NCBI RefSeq assembly: GCF_000003815.2
Contig: NC_049980.1
Location: 22,831,249 to 22,895,248, forward strand
Origin: Branchiostoma floridae
Lineage: Eukaryota > Chordata > Leptocardii > Amphioxiformes > Branchiostomatidae
Direction of reading: 5' to 3'
DNA length: 64,000 bases
Numbering within the stretch: position 1 is the stretch's first letter; every line of letters begins with the position of its first letter. Below the pieces are notes generated by a model that was not told where the DNA came from, searched no databases, and saw nothing but the letters and a program-made list of their open reading frames with translations. This document shows positions 24,401 to 36,400 of this stretch, one piece after another. Position numbers and translations under genes: made by a program.

Positions 24401-27400
24401 TAGAGACCACCAGTCAAAACTGCGTAAACTTACATCAGACCCAGCAGGCAGCGTGCGGGCGCTGTCTGCATCTGTGGTTAGATAGAAGGGGAAGGGTTGG
24501 ATAAATCTGGATTATACAGGATTAACGAACTGTGTCACTTGGTCAAAGGATAGGGAATGTACGTTCAATTGCTTCTAGAAACCCATAGAAAATATTAAGG
24601 AAAGTGTGTTTCATTTGAGGGTTGACAGAACAGACATATGTGTTCGATCAGGTAAAGGCGTTGCATAGGGTCGATTTTACTATGTATTGCTTTGATGTTT
24701 CAGTCATTGTGTATATAACTCACTATTCAACCGGGGAGCAGGTTTATTCTAATATATCAAGGTGTAATAGATCACTATACATTAACCCAGCCTGAGAAGA
24801 AGAAAATGCCAGACGCTTTTCTTTAGAAAGCAAATGGATTCTGACCATGTACGTACACTAAAACTATACATGAATATTGACATGTACAATATGACATGGT
24901 CCCAATGGATAGAAAAGTTCACTTGTGGTCAAAAGTGATTCATGCCTTCTCTTTGTTTGGGGGTCCTGCCATGGCCTACAAAGGGTGGCCTTGGGTCGTT
25001 GTTGGGTCATTGTGTAGGTCTCGTGGACAGGTGTTACCTCGTCAGGCCACGTGTAACGGCTTGTGTAGAATGATATATGTGACCGGTAAAATGTAAACTA
25101 GCGAAAAGACAGTCCTATCTTCTACTGCCATTACAAATATCGTTCCAAACGGTTTTCAAAAGAAATCAGAACTGGAAACATTGCAAAACTCACAATAACT
25201 GGCGTAATTTGGCCTACTTCGTATAATTACAATGTGGAGGAAACACCCTGAATAAAACATTTATGTCAGAGAATTGTTATACATGACTTACTCGCATTAC
25301 TCGTGTCACGGTTACTACACGATTAATTATTCTTCTCTCCTTGTAATGCAAATTTGTTGAGGAAGGAACCGTCACACCACCTCCACATTCCGTCCTTATC
25401 TATTTTCCATCATTTCTTCGTTATTCTTTCGTTCACTCATTAATTCCCGATTCCCCTACCCGACCAAAGCATCTCACAACCTCTTGGAATGTTAAGGGGG
25501 ATTCTAAGGAAGGCGCCGGACCATCTTTCCCATCCTTAACCTTGGTCAAGACTACCACTTATGCTGGAGTATAGTTGGAGGCTGTGTCCTGTCACGACAG
25601 GGGGTGTGGAGTTAGAACCCCGTTGTGGGGGAGACAGATTTCGTTATGGGCCCTTGGAGACAGAACACAACTGAGGGATCCACGGATGGGCATTGTGCCA
25701 AAGAGAAAATGGAATCCGCGAAAAACCAACGGCCACTAAAAGTAGCAATTTGATGCTGGAGATTGTTCAGATGTTTTTTTAAAGCATTTTGTTGCTACAC
25801 ACTACACACACCACGCACTTGTTATTTAAGAAAGTCCTTGAGCAGAGTTATTCTTTGACCTTGCTTTAGATGTATTTTAAGATAAAGCGGGTCAATTACT
25901 CTGCATTTTCATAAATCACCACAAGCAGCTGCTGGCCAGCTTCAGAGGACAGAAAAGACGTCTGATTTTCTCTCTAGATTACGATACAACTGTCTTAGAT
26001 CAGATAGAGAGCGTCTTGTGGAAAATGCTGACCAAAAAGGGTAAGGAATTTCAAAGTAAAACAGATACATTGTTTGACGTTAAGAAAAAGTCTTGACAAC
26101 GTTTATGGACATTGTCTGGTGAAGCTAGGAGCTAAGTCTTCTGCTGATGTACCTGTACGTGGTCAAAAGGTCGAACGGGATATCTGGGGTTGCTGGCTCC
26201 CAGTAAGCCGGCGCATTGACCCCTGAGGACAGGAGAAGCTGGGGAGAATTACTGCTACTACCTCTTATTTTCGTGGCCATGGAAACGTAGAAGATCTCAG
26301 GCAGCCGCCTATTGCTTCCCGCCATGACCTTTTGTGTCACCGCCGGTCCAAGCGACGCCCAATTTGTTAGTGTCCTTCAGAGTTTCTCTGCGCGCGTGAG
26401 GCCGTGGTGCCGCAACGGGAACAGCTGTTGGAGGCCCGTCAAAAGTAGTAATTCGGCGTTTTTCCTGCGACTTTCATGAATCACGAATGACAGAATATTC
26501 CTTTTCTCGCCCGAGGGCCGGCCAGCTGTGTGGCAGGAGTAGGTGCCAAGCAGGAAACGCAGTCTGTTAGAAATGCTCTTCATGACTTGAGTCAATAATC
26601 TTCATTAGGTCCAGCTTATTATAACAAGCTGTTGTGACTGTATGCTTGTCAATCAATCAAACCGTGATATGTTCGCCCCTTTACAACGAAGACGTCCTTC
26701 ATTAAGTAATATAAGACACATTGAGGGGCATGAGTTGTTTCCAAAAAGGCTTATCAAAAGCTAATTCCTGCAGACACAACATTTGTAACATTTCCACCGA
26801 CCACGTTGGCTTTGATTCAGGTCAATTTTGACAGAGTTGTCACAGAAAACGTTGGCACAAAACAAAGTCCACAGTTGGCGTCTGTGGCACCTGTTTCTTC
26901 ACTTCGGACTGACAAGGTGTCGAATTTACCGACTATTGGAGGCAGCCTTCAGCGTGTTGATACAGAACATGCGTGTCTTATCGTGAGAGAAAAGTGTTGT
27001 TTGTAAGAGGTGGGTTGACCAACCTTTGATACTATCTAAAGTAAACTCGTATGTTGGACATTTTGAGACATATGGAAAATATTTACATTGTATGACCATC
27101 AAACACTGCTGTTGCCGTCATAAATAATCAAAACATAACACAGGTATATTGTGGTATCTTGAAGTAAGATTGAATATATCATACACGCAATTTTGTTTGC
27201 CTTGTCTCTGGACAGTACTAGCACTCTTTACATTTCCAAAGTCTCAATTTGACCCGATTGCTAATTGGTGTCGTTGTGACAGTCGGTGATGATGTTTGGT
27301 GAAAATGACCAAACGTCCCCCTTTCCACCAAATTATCCATAGTTTGTCTTAAGTCATTATCATTGTCTTAAGATGATAATGATCATACAATCGATTGTAT

Positions 27401-30400
27401 GATATCTTGTACAATATATTTGTAAACTCGTACCCGACTAAATGCATGAGAACGCACATACACATTTATACGACAATGTAAAAAGTTTTAAAATATCTAG
27501 CCGATCTACCTGATGTTTCTTCGTACATTCGTCTACTCTGGAACAGATATTAATGAACAGTCCCACGATTTTGATTATAGGTAGGGTTTGTTATGTTAGT
27601 AGAAATGTATTTTTAATATAATTTCTTGTAGATGGTGAAAATCTCGGGGATATCGTGGTGAAGAAATTAAAGACGTGCTGTGTCTTCGTTCGTGCCTTCC
27701 GGCAAAGCATTAACAGGTGGTGATGACGTCAGCGCGCATGACTAGGATAGCGATGTTTCCGATCGCCCAGGACGTCCTGGTTATGACGTCAAAGGATGTA
27801 TAAATAGACAAAAGTAAAGATGATGCTTATGTTCTATAATTAGACAATCGATAATGATGTGGGTGACTCGTTTCCTGACCAGCAGCTACAAATCGATCCC
27901 TTAAACCATCCCTAATTGTAGCAGCATCCACAGGGCAAAGGTCACCGGGTCAGGTCAGAGCAGTCACAACGAAAAGGCTGAAGTTCACAGTGAAGTGAGC
28001 AATTGTGAATGAAAACACTTGGGAGAGTTGATAACATCTCTCTTTAACATATCGGAAAAACGTTCCTTTTATATTTGTAACCAAGAGCGGTTCCTAGAAG
28101 GCGATTGTTCTTGGGATAGTTTTCTTTGAGTAGTAACGCGTTCAGTACCGAAGCAAATGTAAACCTTCTTTACCAAAAGACGACATACATGTAGAGTGTA
28201 ACAATAACATCTCGCTCTCTCGGCACTCTGGGCATCTTTCTTGGCTCTACCGAATATCTAATGGTCACCACCAAATCTCTGGGTTTAACCCGTGAATGCA
28301 CTAACTCATAGCAAGGTGTTCAAAGTACCAACCTAACGAGTTCAAGGGCAGGCATACGGGGCAGATGTTACGGCCGATTTAACCCTGGTCTAACCTCAGA
28401 GAAAATCGGACGAACAGCCCTCATCATACCGCTGACCCAACCGCAACGGTTAAGCGTGCAATTTGGGCCATTATACTAAGCCCTTGATGAAATATTTGGA
28501 CTTTCATGCAAACTCTAAGGGTGTAAGTAAAAAAGACAACTTAAATTAAAAGATTTGGTGTTGTAATGAAATTGTTGACCGCTTAGTCAAATCGCTCGGT
28601 CGCAGGAAGGTCACCGAACTAGTCGAATTGGATTGTAAGAGACGTTACAGGAAAAGACAACCGTTCAGGGGAGAATTTTTTTGAAAACAAAATGTCCTTA
28701 TAAAAGATACCTTCTCTTTTACCATTCTGGACACCTTTATCTAATACCTTATCAAGTACTTAATACATCTTGGTGTCACATTTCTGGCAGCAGCTTTTCC
28801 AAGACTTGTGGAGATTTGGGGATTTTCACTGTCGCATATTTTTCGTCTCTCAATTATGTAAATTATAGCTGCGAATTGAAGTTATGGTCTTCATTGACTA
28901 CAACATATACAATCGACCAACATCGCCATCAGTTGCAAAAAACTTGGGCGGATGGCATAGATGGCGGTGATGCATTGGTTTGACTACTTTCGGGACGTTT
29001 GATTGAAGTTTGGCGTTTTCGCAGACTGACATGTGTTTTCTACCGGTGTGATTTTCTGGGTGGTTGTAAGGTTGACACGTCCAGCTGACAATGTGTCTGT
29101 CGTTGCCGTGTTGTGGGTTTAGCATGGGAAACGGGCGCGCAGAACAGCCGCTAAGTCCTCGGTACTTCAGCCGTGAAGCGCCGCGGACCAACTGACGGGG
29201 AACGGTAGCGGCTGTGGGGTCACTGCCGGACTGGAAGAGAATGGAGGCCTTTGTCAGTAACGTGCGCTATGCGGTGTGGGTCTGTTGGAATCGTGCACGG
29301 TTCAGGGTACGCCTGTCTGTGGCTTCCACAGTTCAGCGTATGTCTGCATGGATGATTAGGAACATTCAATGGTCATATCAGAAATATGCACTGTGAAAAA
29401 CGCCATACTTTTGGCTAGAGTGGCTATAAGAATGGCTTAAGCAGCTTGACTAACTTCCATCACGACCTTGGTTTTTATAGACCTTTATGACATGCTCAGA
29501 ATATGCCTTCGACTTCCATATACAATATTGTCGTAATATTGATTGGACACCTATCTGCAAGCAAAGCCTGAGCTAACCTTTGACCCTACCATGGCGGATG
29601 TTGATGCGCACAACTTCATCTGATCCTTTCCCGTCCTTGACACCTCTATTGTCCAGGCGTGCTGACGTCATGTGCACACCTGTTCGCACCTGCGTCACGG
29701 CTGTACACCTGAGTTGTCGGCAGGACCGGAGGTGAATCACTGACCCTGGAGAAGGTGGCTTTGTTGTTGTTGTTAGAAGAAGGCATGGGTTGAAAAATAG
29801 TATGGTTCAAAATTAAAATTTAATCAGAATTTTGGTATTGAATTTAGATCACGTATCTGAATCACACGGACTCTCAAACACATTTTAAACATTTGAGCCA
29901 CAAATAGTTAAAATTCAGGAACATCCCCATCCCAATCTAGTACTTGTAAGCTCAGGCGGAAAATACAATATCTCTTCTGAGACAAGAAAACCTACGTGTT
30001 GTCTATGTGCCAAGACGTGGGCAATCTTTTGGGATCCGTTAGTGTAAGTACCGCCTCCGTACAAACTCGTAGGGAATCCGCCGGATTTTTGAGCACGCAG
30101 ACACGCCGTAGAACTTAACGTGCATGCAAAACTTTGTGTGCCATCGAGCTGCCGATTCGCCCCCCTACGTGCCAGTACGGCCGACGCGCCTGCCCTGTAC
30201 AGCCTGAACGTTTTCAGAAATGTGTGGCGGTCGTGGTCTCCCCAAAAAACGTACGGACAAATTGAACGTACGGCGGGTTGTGCCTTTAGCTTTATCGGAG
30301 CGTTGAGGTAGAGAGTGAAAACATGTTGACCCCTCCCCCTTAAGAATGATGCACGCAACTTGCTCCCGACTATGTTCTTCCCTCACCTACCCAAAATATG

Positions 30401-33400
30401 CCTGAAGGCGCATGTCAAATAAACGTCTGTCATCCGCCATGTTTACTCCGCAAACATCCCCCAACAAGCTGTCAGGTGTGCGACATGTTAGCAAACTCTG
30501 TCAGACGGGCGCACAGGGACTGTGAACAACTAACGGTCGGGCCACTGTCAGAACGGTTCTCTACGTAAAACACCTGCGTGTAACGAACAACTGCCCAAAT
30601 GACTTGTCTTCCACACACCTGTATAAATACACATGTCCTAATCACGAGAAACCACGAGACACACTAAAGATAACGTGAGTGGTAGTTTATAAAGTGACTC
30701 GGTCTCTCTTTGCTGCCGATGCGCCTGGCTAGCCTAGTATTGGTCTTGACAGGAGGTTTACGGAGATATATAGAATGCCGTTTAAAATCAAGTGCGAAAC
30801 CTTTATATTAGTAAAATGCATTGTTTTAAATCTTAAAAGTTTGGATCCATGCTCAAAACTATATAGTTGTATCAAAGGGACAGCTGGTTGATTTAGATTG
30901 TTGTGAAAACATTTTCATATAGTCCCTAAATCTAGCCTACCCTTCCCAATATTTACACGTCCAGTCTGACAGACGGTAGTTAAAGCCATGACTTCCACAT
31001 CCACCCGACTCACTTATACAAACATTCTAAATTGTATGAAGCTAATATAATCAAACAGTGACGTTTGACGTTTTAATTCTGCCATCCACGTCCTGTTATC
31101 AAAATGTTTTAAGAAGCGCCGTCCGCGATTATCAAAACATCCAGCGATATTTCTGTCGGCCAGCTGATATCATTTATACTGATAGCAATTAGCACTGCCC
31201 CTGTTAAATGTCGAGACAGGGGGTTGGCATCTTAAATCGCCCGTACACAAACTACGGGGCCAGATGGGAGCCACACGGGCGGTATGGAGCTTCACGGGGG
31301 TCGAATCTTTTCCTGAGCCATGACGTTGTTGCTGTAGATAGAGTATACTCATACATGTAATGTTACCAACTCGGAACAATTATATAGCTTACTATAAGTT
31401 GCAGGGGGTATCATTAACGTTATTCTGTTTTTCGTTGCAATGACTCACAGGGCTTTTGTATTTGCGAGTAATTGGGAGTTTTCGGGCACAGATGTTCGCT
31501 GGTGCTGGGTTGCATTGATGTTTCCAAATATGCACTACATATCATACACAATATAGAAATCGAATTTTATGGGTACGAAAGGGAACCTAGGAACATTTCA
31601 TGTACGTACGAGTCTGCCGGTATATTTCCTGTGAATTCTAAAAAAAAGTCACTTTCTGCTATTGCTTTCACCTATTGCCTAACGTTAGCAATAGGTTTGA
31701 TATACGTAGTGAAAAATATTTTTTTGCGTACATCGCACATACATACACAAACAAGAGCGATCTGCTCCCCCTGTTCCAAGTCTCAGTGACCTAGTCTGAT
31801 TTCATGAACCTGACACTCCTGGACAGACAATGGCTGAACGCCACGTACATGTACGTACTGTGGTAATTGGCGGTGCTAGATTGGGTAAGCTGAGAATGAA
31901 CCCCGCACAAGGACAACTATCTTATTAACAACACTCCTACAACAGTTCCACACTGGAGTCGAGATTACAACGGTTCCCAAGATAGCGTGGGAACGCTGCT
32001 ACTTATTGTAAGGCTCTACTGGATGGTGATCGCTCAGCGACCGTGCAACGACCAAAAGTGGACTTCTGTAACTATTGATTTCATAATTATAATATGGAGT
32101 AATATGGAGAATCGTGATTTGAAATACAACAAAACACACAATGCACAGACATCTGAAACTCTTTGAGTGATCTCTCGCATCTTTGGTCGCTGAGAGTGGT
32201 CGCAGTGCATTCGCAGCGTCTAGTGGATGCATTCACATGTTAATGAAAGAATGAATGGATATGCATTGTGCATATGTGCATGCATGTACTCTAAGGTATC
32301 CACGTTATGTTAGAAAGATATCATACATAGAATCCAATCAGACATGACAAGAAAAATACGACACAATTCTTCGTGAGCCGCGAAAGGCATGCCTGCCTGG
32401 CAGAATTCCAGCGCCTCGGATAAGACATAAGCTGTCCAATAAACCTGAACATTCCCGGACAAATCCCGCCACATTCCACAAACACCTCAAGTCTTTGGTG
32501 TTGGGGATTTCTGGGCAATCTTCTTCTAGAGGCGTCAAGTAAATATTTTCAGACATGGTCTGACAAGTATGGATAGCTGGAGACATCTCTTAAGGGTGAA
32601 AAAAGTCAATTTTAAGCCATGTACGAATCTATACTATCCGGCCGTATAATTTACGGCACTTAAGGTACTCATTGTACTTTTACAATCATAACTTGTTTTG
32701 ATACATTTCTTGATCCCTTTCATACAACCTTGGGTACGAGAGTATCAGTATCACCCAAGGATGTGCATAGTTTTTACATTATGATTTTGTAGCTATATAT
32801 AACTGCCTGATCGCACAAACAATCAATCACCTCATAGATGGTTCTGTAATAAAACAAACGCTTTCACATTGCGTGTTTCCAGACTTTACTCTCGCTGTAC
32901 CCGTAGCCATACCGCACATGTCCTGGCACGGTCCAGACTGTGTGTGTAATCCGGGGTAAGTCTGTGATTGAAACTTAGCCCGGTTGTGGGACGTGTGTTC
33001 TCTCAATGGGATGTCATAGTGTAGGGCTAGTACTACTACAGACGATCTCACACACACTTTACGTCTGGTCTATTACCGCAAAATGTTCATATCGGTATTT
33101 GTACTGTTAATTTATATTTTAGTAGATTTCCTAAGGATTACAACAATGCCGTACATGTGTAGGTAGCATTGCTAATGTACCACGCATTTACAAAGATACA
33201 ATATTATTATGATAATCCAAATAGAACCAAGTATACACGTATTTACAGTTATGCCTACTAACTTTAATTCGATTGCATTCTCTTTAATATATACTAGTTT
33301 AATTCTCTTCTGTCATATGTTTTACCGCCATAATCTTAATATTTGCGTGTGTCTCATCGAGCGCGAGCGTCTGGGAAGCTGTGTATCACGGGAGATAAAA

Positions 33401-36400
33401 GATGAAGACAGATTCCTAGTATGTCTGGAGAGGTTAGAAGCCGTCGTCATACTGGGCCAGACGATTAACCCGCGGCAAACCCGAGTCTTACCGTGCTCCA
33501 TTCTTCCCTTCCAACAGCTCAACAGTCGGATTATTACATAAGATCACTTTCAACTCAACACAAAGAGCGGGCTTGTTTAACTTTCTTCTTGAATATTAGT
33601 TTGTCTGCCCGCCAATTCAAGGTGGTCTGTGTCAATTTTTTTCGATAGTTGGAGATTATGAAAAACGGTGTTACTTACAGCCCAATCTTAGCGTGCAAGT
33701 GCAAGGCTAATGTGTAGAGTCTTCCTAATAACAACATTGTCGCGTGCGAGTATGCCACCCTAGGATCAAGTCTTATCAGCTCTCTCGTGTCAAGACGCTC
33801 TTTACTGCCAAATATCTAGGCCCTCAAAGATACTACAGTGCCTCATGTAGGCGTATAAAAGGACATGCATGTTTGAGGGAGGCGGTATGTATTGATGGTT
33901 AATGATTACCAATGTATCGATTACTGATGTATTGATATTTTATCTATCGACCAGTCATCATCGGTCGACGTGATCAAATGTAGACATGTTCGCACATGTC
34001 TACACACGACGGGGTTATACCGCCCCTTACGGGGTGACATACCCTTTCGTAGGCTAATTACAAGACGGGGATGCGCCAGGTCTCCCGTCCGGGTGAATGA
34101 TGTAATTCACCATGTGGCTGATACGAGACAGAGGTTCGCCAGGCCTCCATCCGGGTGATTTGAAGTGAATCACCAACTCCCGACAGAAGGATTTGCACCA
34201 ACGCACACCGCACCATCGCACGTGTGGGGGTTCTTTAACGTGCATGGGGTATGGCTCTCCCCATACACGGGACCTCCATTTAACGTCCTATCCGAGGGAC
34301 GACTCATTTTTCACTTGAGTAAAGTGAGGAAAGTCGTGTAAAGTGCCTTTCCCAAGGGCACAAGACCGGCAACACGGTAGGCGGATTCGAACCGGCGACC
34401 TCTCGATCACGGGCCGAATACAATACCACTGTGCTACGCTACATCGACCAGTACCCATGGCTTGCCTCGACTGTTCGACAATCAACGGCTGTATCACGTG
34501 TCGACCCTGGGTCTTGCTAAGGATACTTATTGATTATTCATTATCAAAACAAATTGATCACTAATGTATTGATGTTCCAGCTATCGGCCTATGGCTGTGC
34601 CCGGTGTGTTCCCAGTTGCACCAGTTGTTCCACCATTAACACCTGTACAGCGTGTTGACTCCGGATCTTGTTGTGTTTATTGATTACTTATTGATTACTC
34701 ATATATTGATTATTGCTGTTCCAGCTATCGGACTGTACCCCGTGTGTCCCCGAGGCTGCACCAGTTGTTCCACCATTAACGGCTGCATCACGTGCCGCCC
34801 GCGATACTTCCTGTTCCTGTACCGCTCGGGCATGCGCCAGACGGGCCTGTGTCTCCACACCTGTCCTCATGGGTACTATGGTGTCCGCAGTCCCGACTTC
34901 AACAAGTGCTCAAGTAAGAATTACCACTACAAATACCTTCCTGAAATACTCTTAGTAGTGGTGAATGTCAGGCATTTTCTCTAGTTTCATAGCCAGCGAC
35001 ACCTAGCAGATGCAAAGAGTATTGCGTTAAGTGAAAGTGGGACTGAGGTCTACGTTTACATGTACATGTATCATCAAAATTACTTCAACGGCCAATGTAT
35101 GTGCGTTACGCTTCGCTTCATTACAAGACAAAGACTTAAACTTTTACCTTAAGTGGGTATCGCACTAGACTGCACCAAATTGCGCCGGGCCTGAAGTTGC
35201 GATTTTTTTCATGTAACGATCACTGCAAATCTCTTTATGATGAATTTGTAATCATTGTAATTTCTTTTTTGATTATTCAGAAGGATTTACAATTAGGTTA
35301 TCTTGTCTATCATCTTTTAACTACCAGTTTGGATCCGAAACTGAGAAGATGGACATTTTGTTAGTAAAGGTCATGCATTTTACCCGTGTGTCGCATGAAA
35401 GAATAAACGCAAATTCGCAAAGTGGGCGCAATTTCCAATTTGACGCAGTCCAGTGAGAAACCCGCTTCAAGTGGGCTTTAGCAGCCGTCTGTATCCATTA
35501 TATGTATCATGTGTTAGTATCGTGTTTTGCAGGATGTAAAGTCGAGAACTGTGAGCAGTGCTACAGCAGAAGTTTCTGCACCCGTTGTAAGGCACCGTTC
35601 CTCTTGTACAAAGGACAGTGCGTGTCCTCCTGTCCAGCCGACCAACCGTACGTGGCCAACCGGACAAGGGAATGTCAATATGCTGGTGAGACAAGGGATC
35701 GTTTCTGTGGCTATTGTAAGAGAATGTAACGTTACAGAACGGCCTCTTCTAACACTATTCTAGTCGGTCTGGCGGAACAAAATGGAAAAATGAAGATCAA
35801 ACTGTTTCTCATTAGAAAATATGGCATTTATCAATCAATTGTCCTAAAGAAATTGTAAAGTATGACATTGTGATAATCTGAAGACGTTAGTTTGTCCGTT
35901 GATTGTACACTTGTGTGTTTCAACATGGCCTTTGTTGTCCTGGCTTTTTTCTGCGCTGCTAAAAGTTCCAAGTCTTGCTTTGCACTGCTGCTGCTTTCTA
36001 CCTTGGATTATAACGCTGGTCCTGTGTACTTCTGTGCTCCAAAATGAGCCACACGTCCTCTTTGCTAGTTGTATTGGTGGTTTTGTGTGGCATAATGTAG
36101 ACCACTGCTAGATTCTGATCAATCACGCTCGCTTGCCTGACCTATGGGGTCTTGTCTGTGTGCTTCTCGCTCGCTCTCTCCAACCACGTGACTTTCTGTC
36201 CCTCACCAGACGCCGCTGACGTTGTTGTGCGCATGCCCACAGTTGACTGTCAGGTAGGTCCCTGGAGCGCATGGAGCCCGTGCATGCGCAATGGGGCGAG
36301 CTGTGGGTACAAGTGGGGTGACCAGTCCCGGTCCCGCCAGGTGTGGCAGAAACCGTCGCCGCTGGGACGGCCGTGTCCGGAGTTGGTCAGCCAGACCAGG

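Larger units (their letters stand above)
21481..33943 (+). other. R-spondin intron 1, main body
   Basis: This is a large first intron with no recognisable exon on either strand. It holds fold-back structures at 23074-23145 and 23762-23978, a 22-bp palindrome at 27382-27403, and a 250-codon open frame at 21493-22245 that I do not accept as a gene. The rest is ordinary AT-rich sequence in which I see nothing further. Confidence 0.6.

Noticed and set aside
29915-30358. 147-codon frame on -
   Set aside because: No recognisable domain, no supporting splice sites, and overlapping frames on the other strand at 30120-30311. It looks like chance in a moderately GC-rich patch.
34383-34436. Possible tRNA gene
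   Set aside because: The A and B boxes are present, but no cloverleaf closes and a long SINE body follows, so it is a SINE head rather than a tRNA gene.
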